A stretch of 64,000 nt of DNA, from assembly GCA_009782405.1 (NCBI GenBank), contig WRJC01000002.1, forward strand, positions 68,787-132,786, in the 5' to 3' direction. Made by a program: the position numbers and the translations under genes. The notes beneath the pieces are model-generated. The model did not search any database, was not told where the DNA came from, and worked only from the letters and a program-made list of their open reading frames with translations. This document shows, one piece after another, positions 34,532-42,980 of the stretch. The stretch's first letter is position 1; every line of letters begins with the position of its first letter. This stretch comes from Oscillospiraceae bacterium (GTDB lineage: Bacteria > Bacillota_A > Clostridia > Oscillospirales > WRJC01).

Positions 34532-35734
34532 TCAATCCACCAAATCCGGTTCAAAACATTCTTTCCACGGCAGCCCCCATTTGTTCAACGCTTCCATGAA
34601 CGGATCCGGGTCGAATTCCTCCACGTTGTAAACCCCCGGCTTTTTCCATTTGCCGTTATGCACCATCATGGCCCCGATCATGGCGGGAACTCCGGTCGTG
34701 TACGATATCGCCTGGGAACCTACTTCTACATAGCATTTTTCATGATCGCAAACATTGTAAAGATAATAATTTTTGGGGATTCCGCCTTTTTTGCCCCTAT
34801 ATATGCATCCGATGTTTGTTTTCCCTTTTGTCCTCGGGCCAAGCGACGCGGGATCCGGCAATATCGCTTTCAAAAATTGCAGGGGTATGATTTTTTGCCC
34901 TTCAAATTCGATCGGCTCTATCGAAGTCATTCCCACATTTTCCAAAACTTTAAGGTGCGTTAGGTAATTTGGGGAAAATGTCATGAAAAACCTTATCCTC
35001 TTGATGCCTTTTATATTCAGTGCGAGCGATTCCAGTTCTTCATGGTGCAAAAGATACATATCTTTTTCGCCGATTTCGGGGAAATTATATGACTTTTTTA
35101 TTTCTAAGGCTTCGGTTTCGATGAATGCCCCGTTCTCCCAATAACTGCCTTTCGCCGTTATCTCCCTTATGTTTATTTCCGGGTTGAAATTCGTGGCAAA
35201 CGGATAACCGTGATCCCCCGCGTTGGCGTCCAATATGTCTATGTATTCGATTTCGTCGAAATGGCGCTTTTGGGCATAAGCGGAAAATACCCCCGTCACC
35301 CCGGGATCAAATCCGCAGCCCAGAACCGCCGTGAGCCCCGCTTTTTCAAATTTTTCGCGGTACGCCCACTGCCACTTGTACTCAAATTTCGCAATATCCC
35401 GGGGTTCATAGTTCGCCGTATCCAAATAATGCGCCCCGGAAGCGAGGCAGGCGTCCATTATTGTCAAATCCTGGTATGGAAGCGCCGCGTTTATCACCAT
35501 ATATGGTTTGTATTCTTTCATAAGGGCGATGAGTTTTTCTGTATCGTCCGCATCTATTTCCGCCGCAGTTATTTTTGTTTTTGTGGTGTTTTCGAGTTTT
35601 TGTTTCAATTGGCTGCATTTCGCTTCTGTCCTGCTGGCAATCATTATCTCGTCGAACACTTCGGAATTATGGCAGCATTTGTGAATTATCACCGAAGCTA
35701 CCCCCCCGGCCCCTATTATCATAGTTTTCGCCAT
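34532..35734 (-). CDS. Carboxynorspermidine synthase/dehydrogenase (saccharopine-dehydrogenase-like)
   Basis: 400 residues. An N-terminal Rossmann motif (IIGAGGVASVIIHKC) and the saccharopine-dehydrogenase signature VLGCGFDPGVTGVFSAY near residue 140 are visible. It lies directly before nspC, overlapping or almost touching it, so it is the CASDH that joins aspartate semialdehyde to putrescine (or diaminopropane) with NADPH, rather than a lysine-pathway enzyme. An earlier ribosome-binding site GGGGGAAAA stands before the ATG. A related enzyme acting on agmatine is a possible alternative. The reaction product goes to NspC. Confidence 0.88.
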   Translation of the reverse strand: MAKTMIIGAGGVASVIIHKCCHNSEVFDEIMIASRTEAKCSQLKQKLENTTKTKITAAEIDADDTEKLIALMKEYKPYMVINAALPYQDLTIMDACLASGAHYLDTANYEPRDIAKFEYKWQWAYREKFEKAGLTAVLGCGFDPGVTGVFSAYAQKRHFDEIEYIDILDANAGDHGYPFATNFNPEINIREITAKGSYWENGAFIETEALEIKKSYNFPEIGEKDMYLLHHEELESLALNIKGIKRIRFFMTFSPNYLTHLKVLENVGMTSIEPIEFEGQKIIPLQFLKAILPDPASLGPRTKGKTNIGCIYRGKKGGIPKNYYLYNVCDHEKCYVEVGSQAISYTTGVPAMIGAMMVHNGKWKKPGVYNVEEFDPDPFMEALNKWGLPWKECFEPDLVD

Positions 35735-35747
35735 TTTTTCCCCCTTT

Positions 35748-36590
35748 TTATCGTTCTATGGCCAATAAAATTTCGCGCATCAATTTGCAGGAAAGCGCGA
35801 CAGACCTGCCGCTCAGATCGCAAGGCGGCGAAAGTTCAACCATGTCTAAGCCGACAAGATTGAGTTTCGACACTTCGAATACCGCCGCCAGAAGTTCCCC
35901 GAATTTCACCCCCCCGGCTTCGGGGGTTCCCGTCCCCGGAAAATCGGCGGGATCCAAAACGTCGAGGTCGAGTGTGAAATACACGGGCTTTTCCCCGATT
36001 GTTTCCACGATCCGTTTTAGCCCGCCAAAATCGAATTTGTTTATGAACTGGTGTTTTTTTGAAAATTCGAACTCCCCGCGCTCTCCGCTTCTGATCCCGA
36101 ACTGGAATATTTTTCCATTTCCCAGAATATCGTGGCAACGCCGCATGACAGTCGCATGGGACAATTTTTCTCCGAGATAATCTTCCCTCATATCGGCATG
36201 CGCGTCAAAATGGATTATGCGCATTTCCGGATATTTTTCGACAACCGCCCTGACCGCCCCGAGGGTCACGAGGTGCTCTCCGCCTATCATCGCCGGCAGT
36301 TTGCCCCCTGAAAGTATCCTGCCCGCAAATTCCTGTATTTGCCATAATACCCTGCCTGCATTGCCAAAACAAAGTTTCAAGTCCCCGCCATCGTGAATCT
36401 TATAGTCTGCCAAGTCTTTGTTTTGATAGGGGCTGTATGTTTCAATGGAATAGCTTTCGTTTCTGATTGCAGCCGGGGCAAACCTCGCCCCTGGGCGGTA
36501 CGAGGCAGTCCCGTCAAAAGGCGCCCCGAAAATGACGGTGCCGCTTTTTTCGTATTCTCCTGCACAACCGATAAAATGGTCAGCCGTCAT
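35748..36590 (-). CDS. speB: Agmatinase / ureohydrolase
   Basis: 280 residues, the usual agmatinase length. Binuclear Mn ligands are present: GGEHLVTLGAV, HFDAHADMREDY (D-A-H-A-D) and FTLDLDVLDPADFPG (D-x-D). It hydrolyses agmatine, or an aminopropylated agmatine, releasing urea. The start (36590) overlaps the end of speE by 11 bases, and the dehydrogenase gene follows after 13 bases, so all are cotranslated. No arginine decarboxylase gene is present in the window to supply agmatine. Confidence 0.93.
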   Translation of the reverse strand: MTADHFIGCAGEYEKSGTVIFGAPFDGTASYRPGARFAPAAIRNESYSIETYSPYQNKDLADYKIHDGGDLKLCFGNAGRVLWQIQEFAGRILSGGKLPAMIGGEHLVTLGAVRAVVEKYPEMRIIHFDAHADMREDYLGEKLSHATVMRRCHDILGNGKIFQFGIRSGERGEFEFSKKHQFINKFDFGGLKRIVETIGEKPVYFTLDLDVLDPADFPGTGTPEAGGVKFGELLAAVFEVSKLNLVGLDMVELSPPCDLSGRSVALSCKLMREILLAIER

Positions 36591-37434
36591 TTTCCAGAAG
36601 CTCCTTTACGTAATTTGGCAAGGCGAAAGCCCCCCGGTGCAAATCCGTGTTGTAATAATCCGTCTTTATTTCCAAGGCGTTCCAAGTTTCAGATTTCAAA
36701 TCTTCGAGCGGGTGCAGGTTTTTTGCGGCGAATCCAAACAGCCAGTGCCCCGACGGGTAACTGGGTATGTGCGCTTGATAAACCATGTTTACCGGAAAGA
36801 CGCTTTTCATCCTTTTGCTTATTTTCGCGACCGCTCTCGCGTCGTTTTCGAAAAAAGGGCTTTCGTGCTGGTTTACGAGTATTCCGGTTTTTTTCAGCGC
36901 ATTGTGGCAGTTGCCGTAGAATTCTTTCGTGAACAAACCTTCCCCCGGCCCGAACGGGTCGGTGGAGTCTATGATGACAAGATCGTATTCGTCCTTTTTT
37001 TTCCTGACGAATCTGAGCCCGTCCTCATAAAATATTTCAAGCCTCGGGTCGTCTAATTTGCCTGCGGTCGAGGGCAGATATTTGACGCAGGCAGAAACGA
37101 CTTCTTCGTCGATTTCCACCATGTCGATGCGGTCGATGGTTCTGTATTTCGCGAGTTCCCTTACCGTACCGCCGTCGCCCGCCCCGATGACCAAAACGTC
37201 TTTTATGGAATCCAAGCCGACTGCCATCGCCACGTGGGTTATCATTTCGTGATAGACAAATTCGTCTTTTTCAGTCACCATCAAATAACCGTCCAATGTC
37301 AGGATATTCCCCATTTCTTTGGAATAAAAAATGTCTATCCTCTGGAAATCGCTTTTTTTGCTGTAAATCTGCCTGTCAACTTTTATAGAATATTTTACGC
37401 CTTTCGCGTGATATTCCGAAAACCACAATTCCAT
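36580..37434 (-). CDS. speE: Spermidine synthase (aminopropyltransferase)
   Basis: 284 residues. Highly typical SpeE: LDGYLMVTEKDEFVYHEM, VLVIGAGDGGTVREL, VEIDEEVV and the catalytic-Asp segment IDSTDPFGPGEGLFT are all present, and YPSGHWLFGFA near the C-terminus is the usual end motif. The enzyme transfers an aminopropyl group from decarboxylated SAM to putrescine or agmatine. Decarboxylated SAM needs SpeD, which is not in the window. It starts 7 bases after the GH4 gene and overlaps speB. Its presence together with both carboxyspermidine-route enzymes gives two formal routes to spermidine in one operon. Confidence 0.93.
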   Translation of the reverse strand: MELWFSEYHAKGVKYSIKVDRQIYSKKSDFQRIDIFYSKEMGNILTLDGYLMVTEKDEFVYHEMITHVAMAVGLDSIKDVLVIGAGDGGTVRELAKYRTIDRIDMVEIDEEVVSACVKYLPSTAGKLDDPRLEIFYEDGLRFVRKKKDEYDLVIIDSTDPFGPGEGLFTKEFYGNCHNALKKTGILVNQHESPFFENDARAVAKISKRMKSVFPVNMVYQAHIPSYPSGHWLFGFAAKNLHPLEDLKSETWNALEIKTDYYNTDLHRGAFALPNYVKELLENDG

Positions 37435-37441
37435 ATTTTTG

Positions 37442-38893
37442 TTATTTTTTTGACCTGTCCGCCGCCATTTCTTCGACGCTCTTGGTGTGCAGCCTCGCCG
37501 CCCCCATATAACCGTCGTTGATTTTCACTATGGGATTTTCCAGCCTTGTTTTCGCTTCGGCTATGACTTTTTCATACCTCGGGAGCCACTCCTCGCAGGC
37601 CACGAGCATTTCGTCGGTCATTTGATCGATCTCGCGCGTATTGCATACGGCCCCGGTCAGCGGGTCGAGCATCATCGCCTGAATGAGCAAGTCCCTGTCG
37701 CCGTTTACCGCCGCTTCGACGGCGAGTCTCTGCACGTTTATGCTCTGCGCGCAAACTGCCGCGCATCCCAGCGGCAAATTTCCCACTTTAGGTATGCTCA
37801 CGCCGTTTTTGTCCACATATCCCGGCACTTCGACAATGGCATCGTCATCGAGGTTTGTGATGCAGCCGTTGTTCACCACGTTGAAATGCCCCCTGTACGC
37901 CCTGCCCGTTTCCAATCCTTCGATTATTCTCGAACCGTGTTCGGCGGAACGCTGCGTTCCGTCGTATTTTCTCGATTCTCCGGCGAGCCAGTTCGGGAAA
38001 TCGCTTTCAAACCAATTGCGCCCCTCCGTGCAAACCCTCAAATATCCTCCGGTTTCCCCGTTTATCCAAGAGCTCAAATCTATCCATCCGTTTATTTCGT
38101 CCGGGCGTTTTCTGTACCACGCAACATATTCCGAAAGATGCCCGTTCGATTCAGTCGAGTAATAGCCGAAACGTTTCATTATGTCTATCCTGACTTTTTC
38201 GGTTTTCGAATAGACCGGATGCTTTTCGAAAGCTTCCAAGATTTTCCCGGTTAAATCCTCTCCGTCGTGTTTTACCTGGATGTACCAGGTTTGGTGGTTT
38301 ATCCCCGCGCAGACTATATCCACTTCGTTTTGCTTAAACCCAAGCGCGTCGGCTATTTGCCAGTGACCGCCCTGAACCCCGTGGCACAGCCCGATGGTGT
38401 TGACTTTGCCATAATGGTTCGCCGCCCAAGTCATCATGGCATTGGGGTTGGCGTAATTCAAAAACAAGGCTTTGTCCTCGCACACTTCCCGTATGTCCTT
38501 GCAAAAATCCAGGGTGGCGTTGACGCCGCGTTGCCCGTACATGATCCCGCCGGCGCACAAAGTGTCGCCCACGCACTGGTCAACCCCGTATTTGAGCGGG
38601 ATGTTTATATCCGTTTCGAAAGCTTCGAGCCCACCTATCCGAACGCAGCTTATGACGTATTTCGCGCCTTCCAAGCCTTCCCTCCGGTTCAAGGTCGAGT
38701 GGATTTTGATGTTCAGCCCGTTTGCTTCGATGTCCTTTTGGCAAAGGGCAGAAACCATGTCCAGGTTGTTTTGGTTTATGTCGATGAACGAAACCTCGCT
38801 GTCCTTGAATTCGGGAACCGAAAGCAGATCGCACATGAGAGTCCTCGTGAAGCCTATGCTGCCCGCCCCGATAAATGCGATTTTGAATGACAT
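37442..38893 (-). CDS. GH4 family NAD/Mn-dependent glycosidase (alpha-galactosidase type)
   Basis: 483 residues. The N-terminal Rossmann segment FIGAGSIGFTR, the metal site in LCHGVQGG (Cys-His) and GINHQTW are those of GH4 enzymes, which work by an NAD-dependent oxidation-elimination mechanism with Mn. Length and local sequence are closest to alpha-galactosidases (MelA) or alpha-glucuronidase-like GH4. It is cytoplasmic. GGAGG lies 10 bases before ATG. It heads the minus-strand run that continues into speE after only 7 bases, an odd partner for polyamine genes; whether they share a transcript is not certain, since no internal promoter was seen. Confidence 0.88.
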   Translation of the reverse strand: MSFKIAFIGAGSIGFTRTLMCDLLSVPEFKDSEVSFIDINQNNLDMVSALCQKDIEANGLNIKIHSTLNRREGLEGAKYVISCVRIGGLEAFETDINIPLKYGVDQCVGDTLCAGGIMYGQRGVNATLDFCKDIREVCEDKALFLNYANPNAMMTWAANHYGKVNTIGLCHGVQGGHWQIADALGFKQNEVDIVCAGINHQTWYIQVKHDGEDLTGKILEAFEKHPVYSKTEKVRIDIMKRFGYYSTESNGHLSEYVAWYRKRPDEINGWIDLSSWINGETGGYLRVCTEGRNWFESDFPNWLAGESRKYDGTQRSAEHGSRIIEGLETGRAYRGHFNVVNNGCITNLDDDAIVEVPGYVDKNGVSIPKVGNLPLGCAAVCAQSINVQRLAVEAAVNGDRDLLIQAMMLDPLTGAVCNTREIDQMTDEMLVACEEWLPRYEKVIAEAKTRLENPIVKINDGYMGAARLHTKSVEEMAADRSKK

Positions 38894-38989
38894 AATGCAA
38901 ATACCTCCAAATTATTTAATTAAATTTTTTCATAATTTACATTTTACCATTAAAATGTTTCAAAATATCAACAATAATTAAATTTTTTG

Positions 38990-38998
38990 TGATATAAT
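38990..38998 (+). promoter_or_regulatory. Extended -10 element before the PAS-protein gene
   Basis: TGATATAAT (TGn-TATAAT). No good -35 at 17 bases. The distance to ATG 39039 fits a 35-base leader. Confidence 0.45.
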
Positions 38999-39038
38999 TA
39001 AATTAAATTTGTTTGAACCGCGCACAAAGGAGGGACTC

Positions 39039-39602
39039 ATGGAAATAATCACAAGACAAAATATCGAACTGGTTTCCATATGCGTAGTTTCGATGCTTTT
39101 GGTAATTTTCGCATCTTTGTATTTTTACGGCACGAGGAAGAGAAAAACTTTGAGCGCCGCGATAAAAAATTCAAATGATCTGTACGATAGCCACGACAAA
39201 GAATTAAGCGAATTTGCGGAAAAAATGCGGATAATGACCGCGCAGCTGGAGTTGATTTTCGAATTGAGCCCCGCTTTTTCGGTTTGCTACGACTACAGCC
39301 AAAACTGCTTCTACATGAGCGAAAACGGGCAGTCGCAGCTTGGCTGCGGCGAAGCCGACCAAAACAATTTTGAAAATCTGATACATCCCGATGATTTTTC
39401 CCTGTATGAAGAAGTGACAAATTGCGGGAACATAAGGAGGCGCGAAATAGCTGACAGCCCATACGTAATAAGGCTGAAAGACACAAACGGGCAATACGGA
39501 AAATATCTGATGAGGGCCAAGCCGATATACGACGAGGACGGCGCAAACACAGCCTTGGCGGCGGCTTTTATAAAAACCGAATATATAGCGGAAAAAACTT
39601 GA
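39039..39602 (+). CDS. Membrane protein with PAS-like domain
   Basis: 187 residues. One N-terminal membrane segment (about 9-30) is followed by a helical stretch and a PAS-type domain from about residue 72 (LIFELSPAFSVCYDYSQN, then FENLIHPDDFSLYEEV with the H-P-D-D element common in PAS domains, and the C-terminal strand set ending YLMRAKPIYDEDG). No output domain (kinase, GGDEF, HTH) is attached. It could be a sensor that works with a separate partner, or a truncated regulator. GGAGGG is 5 bases before ATG 39039. The URO-D gene follows after 31 bases. Confidence 0.75.
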   Translation: MEIITRQNIELVSICVVSMLLVIFASLYFYGTRKRKTLSAAIKNSNDLYDSHDKELSEFAEKMRIMTAQLELIFELSPAFSVCYDYSQNCFYMSENGQSQLGCGEADQNNFENLIHPDDFSLYEEVTNCGNIRRREIADSPYVIRLKDTNGQYGKYLMRAKPIYDEDGANTALAAAFIKTEYIAEKT

Positions 39603-39633
39603 ATTATATTTATAACAAAAGGAGATTTTCTTT

Positions 39634-40674
39634 ATGAACGAGCGGGAAATCATGTTAAACACCATGGAGCACAAGGGAAACCCGGAAAATATCGTCCCGT
39701 ACACGATCGGCTTTGACTGCCCCGTGCTGCAGGAAAAAGTCAACAAGCATTACGGAACGAACTGGTTCGGAAAAACGCGGCAATTTTTGCATTCGCCTTT
39801 CGGGATAAGCACGACCGGCGAAAAGCCGATTGAAGGCAAACCCCATTATGCGCGCGACGTTTTCGGTTCCATCTGGTACACCGGGAAATTGCCTTGGCAC
39901 CTCGAAACTCCCGTGTTGCCCGAAGCGTCTTTCAAGGGTTGCACATTTCCGACTATCGGCGATTTTATCGGCGACGCCGAAAAAAACAATTTGAAAAAAC
40001 GGGCAAAAGAATTAAACGAACAAAAACCGCATCTTTTCAGGGTGATCAACATGGGTTGGGGCATATTCGAACAGACTTGGCGCATCAGGGGTTTTGAGGA
40101 TACGATGTGCGACGTAGCGGCCGAAGAAAATTTTTACGCGGAACTTGTTGATAAAATCACCGATTTGTACGTGCAGATGGTGGAATACTGCGAAGACGTG
40201 GAAGCCGACGCATTTTTGTTCGGCGACGATTGGGGATCGCAGCAAGGCATATTGATAGGGCCGGAAAAATGGCGAAAATTCATCAAGCCCGCTTGGAAAA
40301 AAGTGTACGAAAAAGTTCATGCGCAAAATAAATATGCGATAAGCCACAGCTGCGGAAGCATATACGACATATATCCCGATTTAATCGAAATAGGCCTCGA
40401 TATGCATGAAAGCGTCCAACCCGAAGCCTACGGAATGGATCCCTTCAAGCTGAAAAAAGAGTTCGGAGACAAGATTGGTTTTTGGGGGACGTTGGGGAGC
40501 CAAAGCGTGATACCTTTCTGGGAACCCGAAAAAATAAAAGAGCATATCGCCCGATTGAAAAAAGAAATGGGCGTAAACGGAGGATATATACTCGCCCCCG
40601 CCAAACCTTTCCAACCCGAAACCCCCGTGGAAAACGCCATTGCGGTCATCGACGCGCTTGGCGAAGGGCGATAG
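39634..40674 (+). CDS. URO-D family protein (methyltransferase-like), second copy
   Basis: 346 residues. Landmarks of the URO-D superfamily are present: FRVINMGWGIFEQTWRIRG near residue 135, FGDDWGSQQGILIGPEKW near 190, the metal-site-like YAISHSCGSIYDIYP (H-S-C-G) near 230 and WGTLGSQ near 285. This subgroup lies near the corrinoid/methanol methyltransferases rather than HemE. GGAGA lies before ATG. It follows a PAS-domain membrane protein by 31 bases and ends in a strong terminator. No corrinoid protein is nearby; substrate unknown. Confidence 0.78.
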   Translation: MNEREIMLNTMEHKGNPENIVPYTIGFDCPVLQEKVNKHYGTNWFGKTRQFLHSPFGISTTGEKPIEGKPHYARDVFGSIWYTGKLPWHLETPVLPEASFKGCTFPTIGDFIGDAEKNNLKKRAKELNEQKPHLFRVINMGWGIFEQTWRIRGFEDTMCDVAAEENFYAELVDKITDLYVQMVEYCEDVEADAFLFGDDWGSQQGILIGPEKWRKFIKPAWKKVYEKVHAQNKYAISHSCGSIYDIYPDLIEIGLDMHESVQPEAYGMDPFKLKKEFGDKIGFWGTLGSQSVIPFWEPEKIKEHIARLKKEMGVNGGYILAPAKPFQPETPVENAIAVIDALGEGR

Positions 40675-40690
40675 AATCGGCAAAAGTGAA

Positions 40691-40719
40691 AACGGCTGCT
40701 CCCGCAGCCGTTTTTTTCT
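40691..40719. terminator. Terminator after second URO-D gene
   Basis: AACGGCTGC (40691-40699), loop TCCC, GCAGCCGTT (40704-40712) followed by TTTTTCTT. It sits exactly between convergent genes and probably serves both. Confidence 0.9.
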
Positions 40720-41799
40720 TTATTTTTGAAACAAGTAGTCATAGATGATCCTGTCCGCTGTTTTGCCGATTTTGTTGTTTCGGTGGGCTACCGATTCGTT
40801 TTTCAGCAAAGAAAGCGTTTCTATGCATTTGTGGCGACTTATTCCGGAATCGTAGTTTTCAATCCCCAAAATATCGCTGTCCTGAATTATATAATACGGT
40901 TTTGCCGGGTATGCCTTGGTCTTTATTATTTTCATTATATCGGCAAAACCTTCTTCATTCGCGATTTTATCAAAATTTTCTTCCGAAATCATAACCTCCG
41001 ATCTGTTCATCCTCAGCTGCGAGTTTATAAATTTCTTTTTTTCGTCCGTGTCGATTTTGCCTTTTTTGCAAATCAGCACCCTGTGGCATGTCGGCCTTTT
41101 CGCGTCGCCCGCGCTGACTGTGGTGGCCACCCCCAATCTCGCCTGCAAACCGTTTTTATCGGAACTGTATTCGTGGTGATAAAATACAATATTGCATATC
41201 TCCGCAAGCTGCGCGTTCATTACGGTACAGTAACAGGCATTTTGTGTTTTGGATATGATCATTTTCCCGGTATATTTTTTTTCGAATGCCGTGTCATTTT
41301 CTTTGGTGTTTTTGATGATTATTTCGACTTGGCAGTCGTCGCCTTTTTCGGACAATTCCATCGTGCCTTTTATGAGCTCACGTTTTTTGGATACGGTGCC
41401 AAGGAAGAAAAAATCGAATTTTTTGTTCAAATAGCCCCAGAACGCTTTGTTTTTCGGATTTGTGACAAGATCGGCGTTTTTTTTTGTCGGCTCTTGAATT
41501 TTGATTAGATTATCGGTTTCTATGCCCGGCAATTCTTTTATCCCCAATACTTGGCAAATAGCGGCGACATGAACCCACTTGGGGCTGTATCCGGAATAAA
41601 TCGTATTTTGTATTATCCCCAATTCCAAATCATGCTGTTCTTGTTCCAGGTTTTTTTTGAAATTTTTTATTTTGCTGATTGTAGAGTTTTCGATTTCTAC
41701 GCCGAGTTCGGCTATTCTGTCAGCGAGTTGTTTTTGGTTCATTTTTATTTCTTTCATTTTTGCATCTATTATTTCAGATAAAATTATGGTATGTTCCAT
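40720..41799 (-). CDS. HTH protein with unrecognised C-terminal domain
   Basis: 359 residues. An XRE-type helix-turn-helix is visible at about residues 15-45 (KMNQKQLADRIAELG ... STISKIKNF). The C-terminal 230 residues are beta-rich and unlike any family I can name: DFFFLGTVSKKRELIKG, YTGKMIISKTQNACYC, RLGVATTVSAGDAKRP followed by PTCHRVLICKKG, then LRMNRSEVMISEEN. The order looks like a ligand-sensing or enzyme-like beta domain. ATG 41799 is chosen because GGGAG lies 8 bases upstream; the open frame extends 29 codons further without support. It is divergent from the HIT-like gene (194-base gap) and A/T-rich like it, so the two may form a regulator/effector pair. Confidence 0.7.
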   Translation of the reverse strand: MEHTIILSEIIDAKMKEIKMNQKQLADRIAELGVEIENSTISKIKNFKKNLEQEQHDLELGIIQNTIYSGYSPKWVHVAAICQVLGIKELPGIETDNLIKIQEPTKKNADLVTNPKNKAFWGYLNKKFDFFFLGTVSKKRELIKGTMELSEKGDDCQVEIIIKNTKENDTAFEKKYTGKMIISKTQNACYCTVMNAQLAEICNIVFYHHEYSSDKNGLQARLGVATTVSAGDAKRPTCHRVLICKKGKIDTDEKKKFINSQLRMNRSEVMISEENFDKIANEEGFADIMKIIKTKAYPAKPYYIIQDSDILGIENYDSGISRHKCIETLSLLKNESVAHRNNKIGKTADRIIYDYLFQK

Positions 41800-41867
41800 T
41801 TTTTCATCTCCCAATTTGAAATCGATAAATTTCGGTTTCGCATTTGCGAATTGTTTCACATAAAGGC

Positions 41868-41893
41868 GTATTTTTAAATTTCGCAAAAAACCG
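41868..41893 (+). repeat. 26-base element upstream of the HIT-like gene
   Basis: Starts GTATTTTTAAATTTCGCAAA and ends AAACCG. A copy with one gap and two changes lies upstream of pgi (42890-42914). In both cases a TATAAT follows 25-27 bases after the element (here 41920-41925). TTTCGCAAAAA also recurs at 41953-41963. Confidence 0.5.
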
Positions 41894-41993
41894 TTTTATT
41901 TTTATGAATAATATGCTATTATAATACCATAACAAAAATAAATTTACAAGCATTTCGCAAAAATTAATTGGAATTTACGGGAGGCGAAAATAA

Positions 41994-42881
41994 ATGCGCA
42001 ATTTAAAATCAAAATGGAATAAATTTTTAGGCAAAAAAATTATAACCTACGACCCAGATGAGGGAATCGAAAAAAGCACGTTCGAAAAAGCAGGATTAAA
42101 ATTAATTGGATTGTACAACCCAAAACGAGAGGAAAGATTTGCATTGCCTTCATTGGCAGAAAACTTGTCAAATGATCGTGCGTTTATTTGCACTTTTAAT
42201 GACTACGATCTGACAATGCTTGCCAATAAGAAGCCGATTTTCCGCTATCACGGCATGCTCTTGAAACAAAGCGAAATTATTGAACAAAACGTCTTCGACC
42301 TCATCGATTTGAAAAAAACATCGGAATGGATCGAAAATCATGGCGGGACGAGGGGATGGAGGAATATGTGTCGCGGCGGAGCCGCTTCTATCGATCGTTC
42401 GCATAGTCAATTTGTTTTCGATGCTTTGCCGATAGAAGATTATCCTGTTGTCAAAATCAATGAAAACCTCGGATATGTCGATTATCCTGCTGGAAATATT
42501 TTTATTTGCGGAAGTGGGGTTTTGGAAAAAAGAATAGACATACTTGCAAGAATAATCGAAAAATATCGCAAAAATTTCAAAAATTGGGATATGCTGACTC
42601 TAAAAAAAGACAACACGCTAAACGATAATGAGGCAATCTATACGATATTGTGGCACAAGGGCAATATCGTCTGGATACCAAGAAAGCGGGAAACACCGGA
42701 TAATGGGATTAGCGATTCCAGTGGCGGATTGGAAATTGGCGGAATTTTTTCCTGTACCAAAAAAGACGAATTCGAAAAACTAAATTATGAAATTTTGGCG
42801 CAAACCCTGAAAAGCGTTAGTTTCCCCCAAAACCAGATAAATGAAAATTTCGCCGATATTTTAAAATTGCAAAATTCGTAA
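41994..42881 (+). CDS. Predicted HIT/GalT-superfamily nucleotide enzyme (weak)
   Basis: 295 residues; I do not recognise a named family. The segment GGAASIDRSHSQFVFDALPI (residues about 129-148) resembles the G-A-S-x-x-H-x-H-x-Q active site of Ap4A phosphorylase/GalT-like HIT enzymes, with the first His replaced by Arg (R-S-H-S-Q) and the nucleophile His kept. Upstream, LANKKPIFRYHGMLL matches the N-(K/R)-x-P-I-x-x-x-H-x-L-L segment of these enzymes. The rest has no motif I can use. GGGAGG lies 9 bases before ATG. The gene is A/T-rich, flanked by two similar 26-base elements, and faces the HTH gene. It could be a nucleotide phosphorylase or nucleotidyltransferase. Confidence 0.5.
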   Translation: MRNLKSKWNKFLGKKIITYDPDEGIEKSTFEKAGLKLIGLYNPKREERFALPSLAENLSNDRAFICTFNDYDLTMLANKKPIFRYHGMLLKQSEIIEQNVFDLIDLKKTSEWIENHGGTRGWRNMCRGGAASIDRSHSQFVFDALPIEDYPVVKINENLGYVDYPAGNIFICGSGVLEKRIDILARIIEKYRKNFKNWDMLTLKKDNTLNDNEAIYTILWHKGNIVWIPRKRETPDNGISDSSGGLEIGGIFSCTKKDEFEKLNYEILAQTLKSVSFPQNQINENFADILKLQNS

Positions 42882-42889
42882 AAAAAATA

Positions 42890-42914
42890 GTATTTTAAAT
42901 TTTGCAAAAAAACG
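42890..42914 (+). repeat. Second copy of the 26-base element, upstream of pgi
   Basis: Near copy of 41868-41893. It abuts the pgi -35 element, so it may be part of a shared regulatory or UP-type sequence. Confidence 0.5.
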
Positions 42915-42915
42915 C

Positions 42916-42944
42916 TTGTTTGCAATTTAAAATTATGGTATAAT
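42916..42944 (+). promoter_or_regulatory. pgi promoter
   Basis: TTGTTT (42916-42921), 17-base spacer, TATAAT (42939-42944); start codon at 42981. Confidence 0.65.
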
Positions 42945-42980
42945 TAACGAAAAACAAAATAAAAAAAGGGGCGGTTTAAA

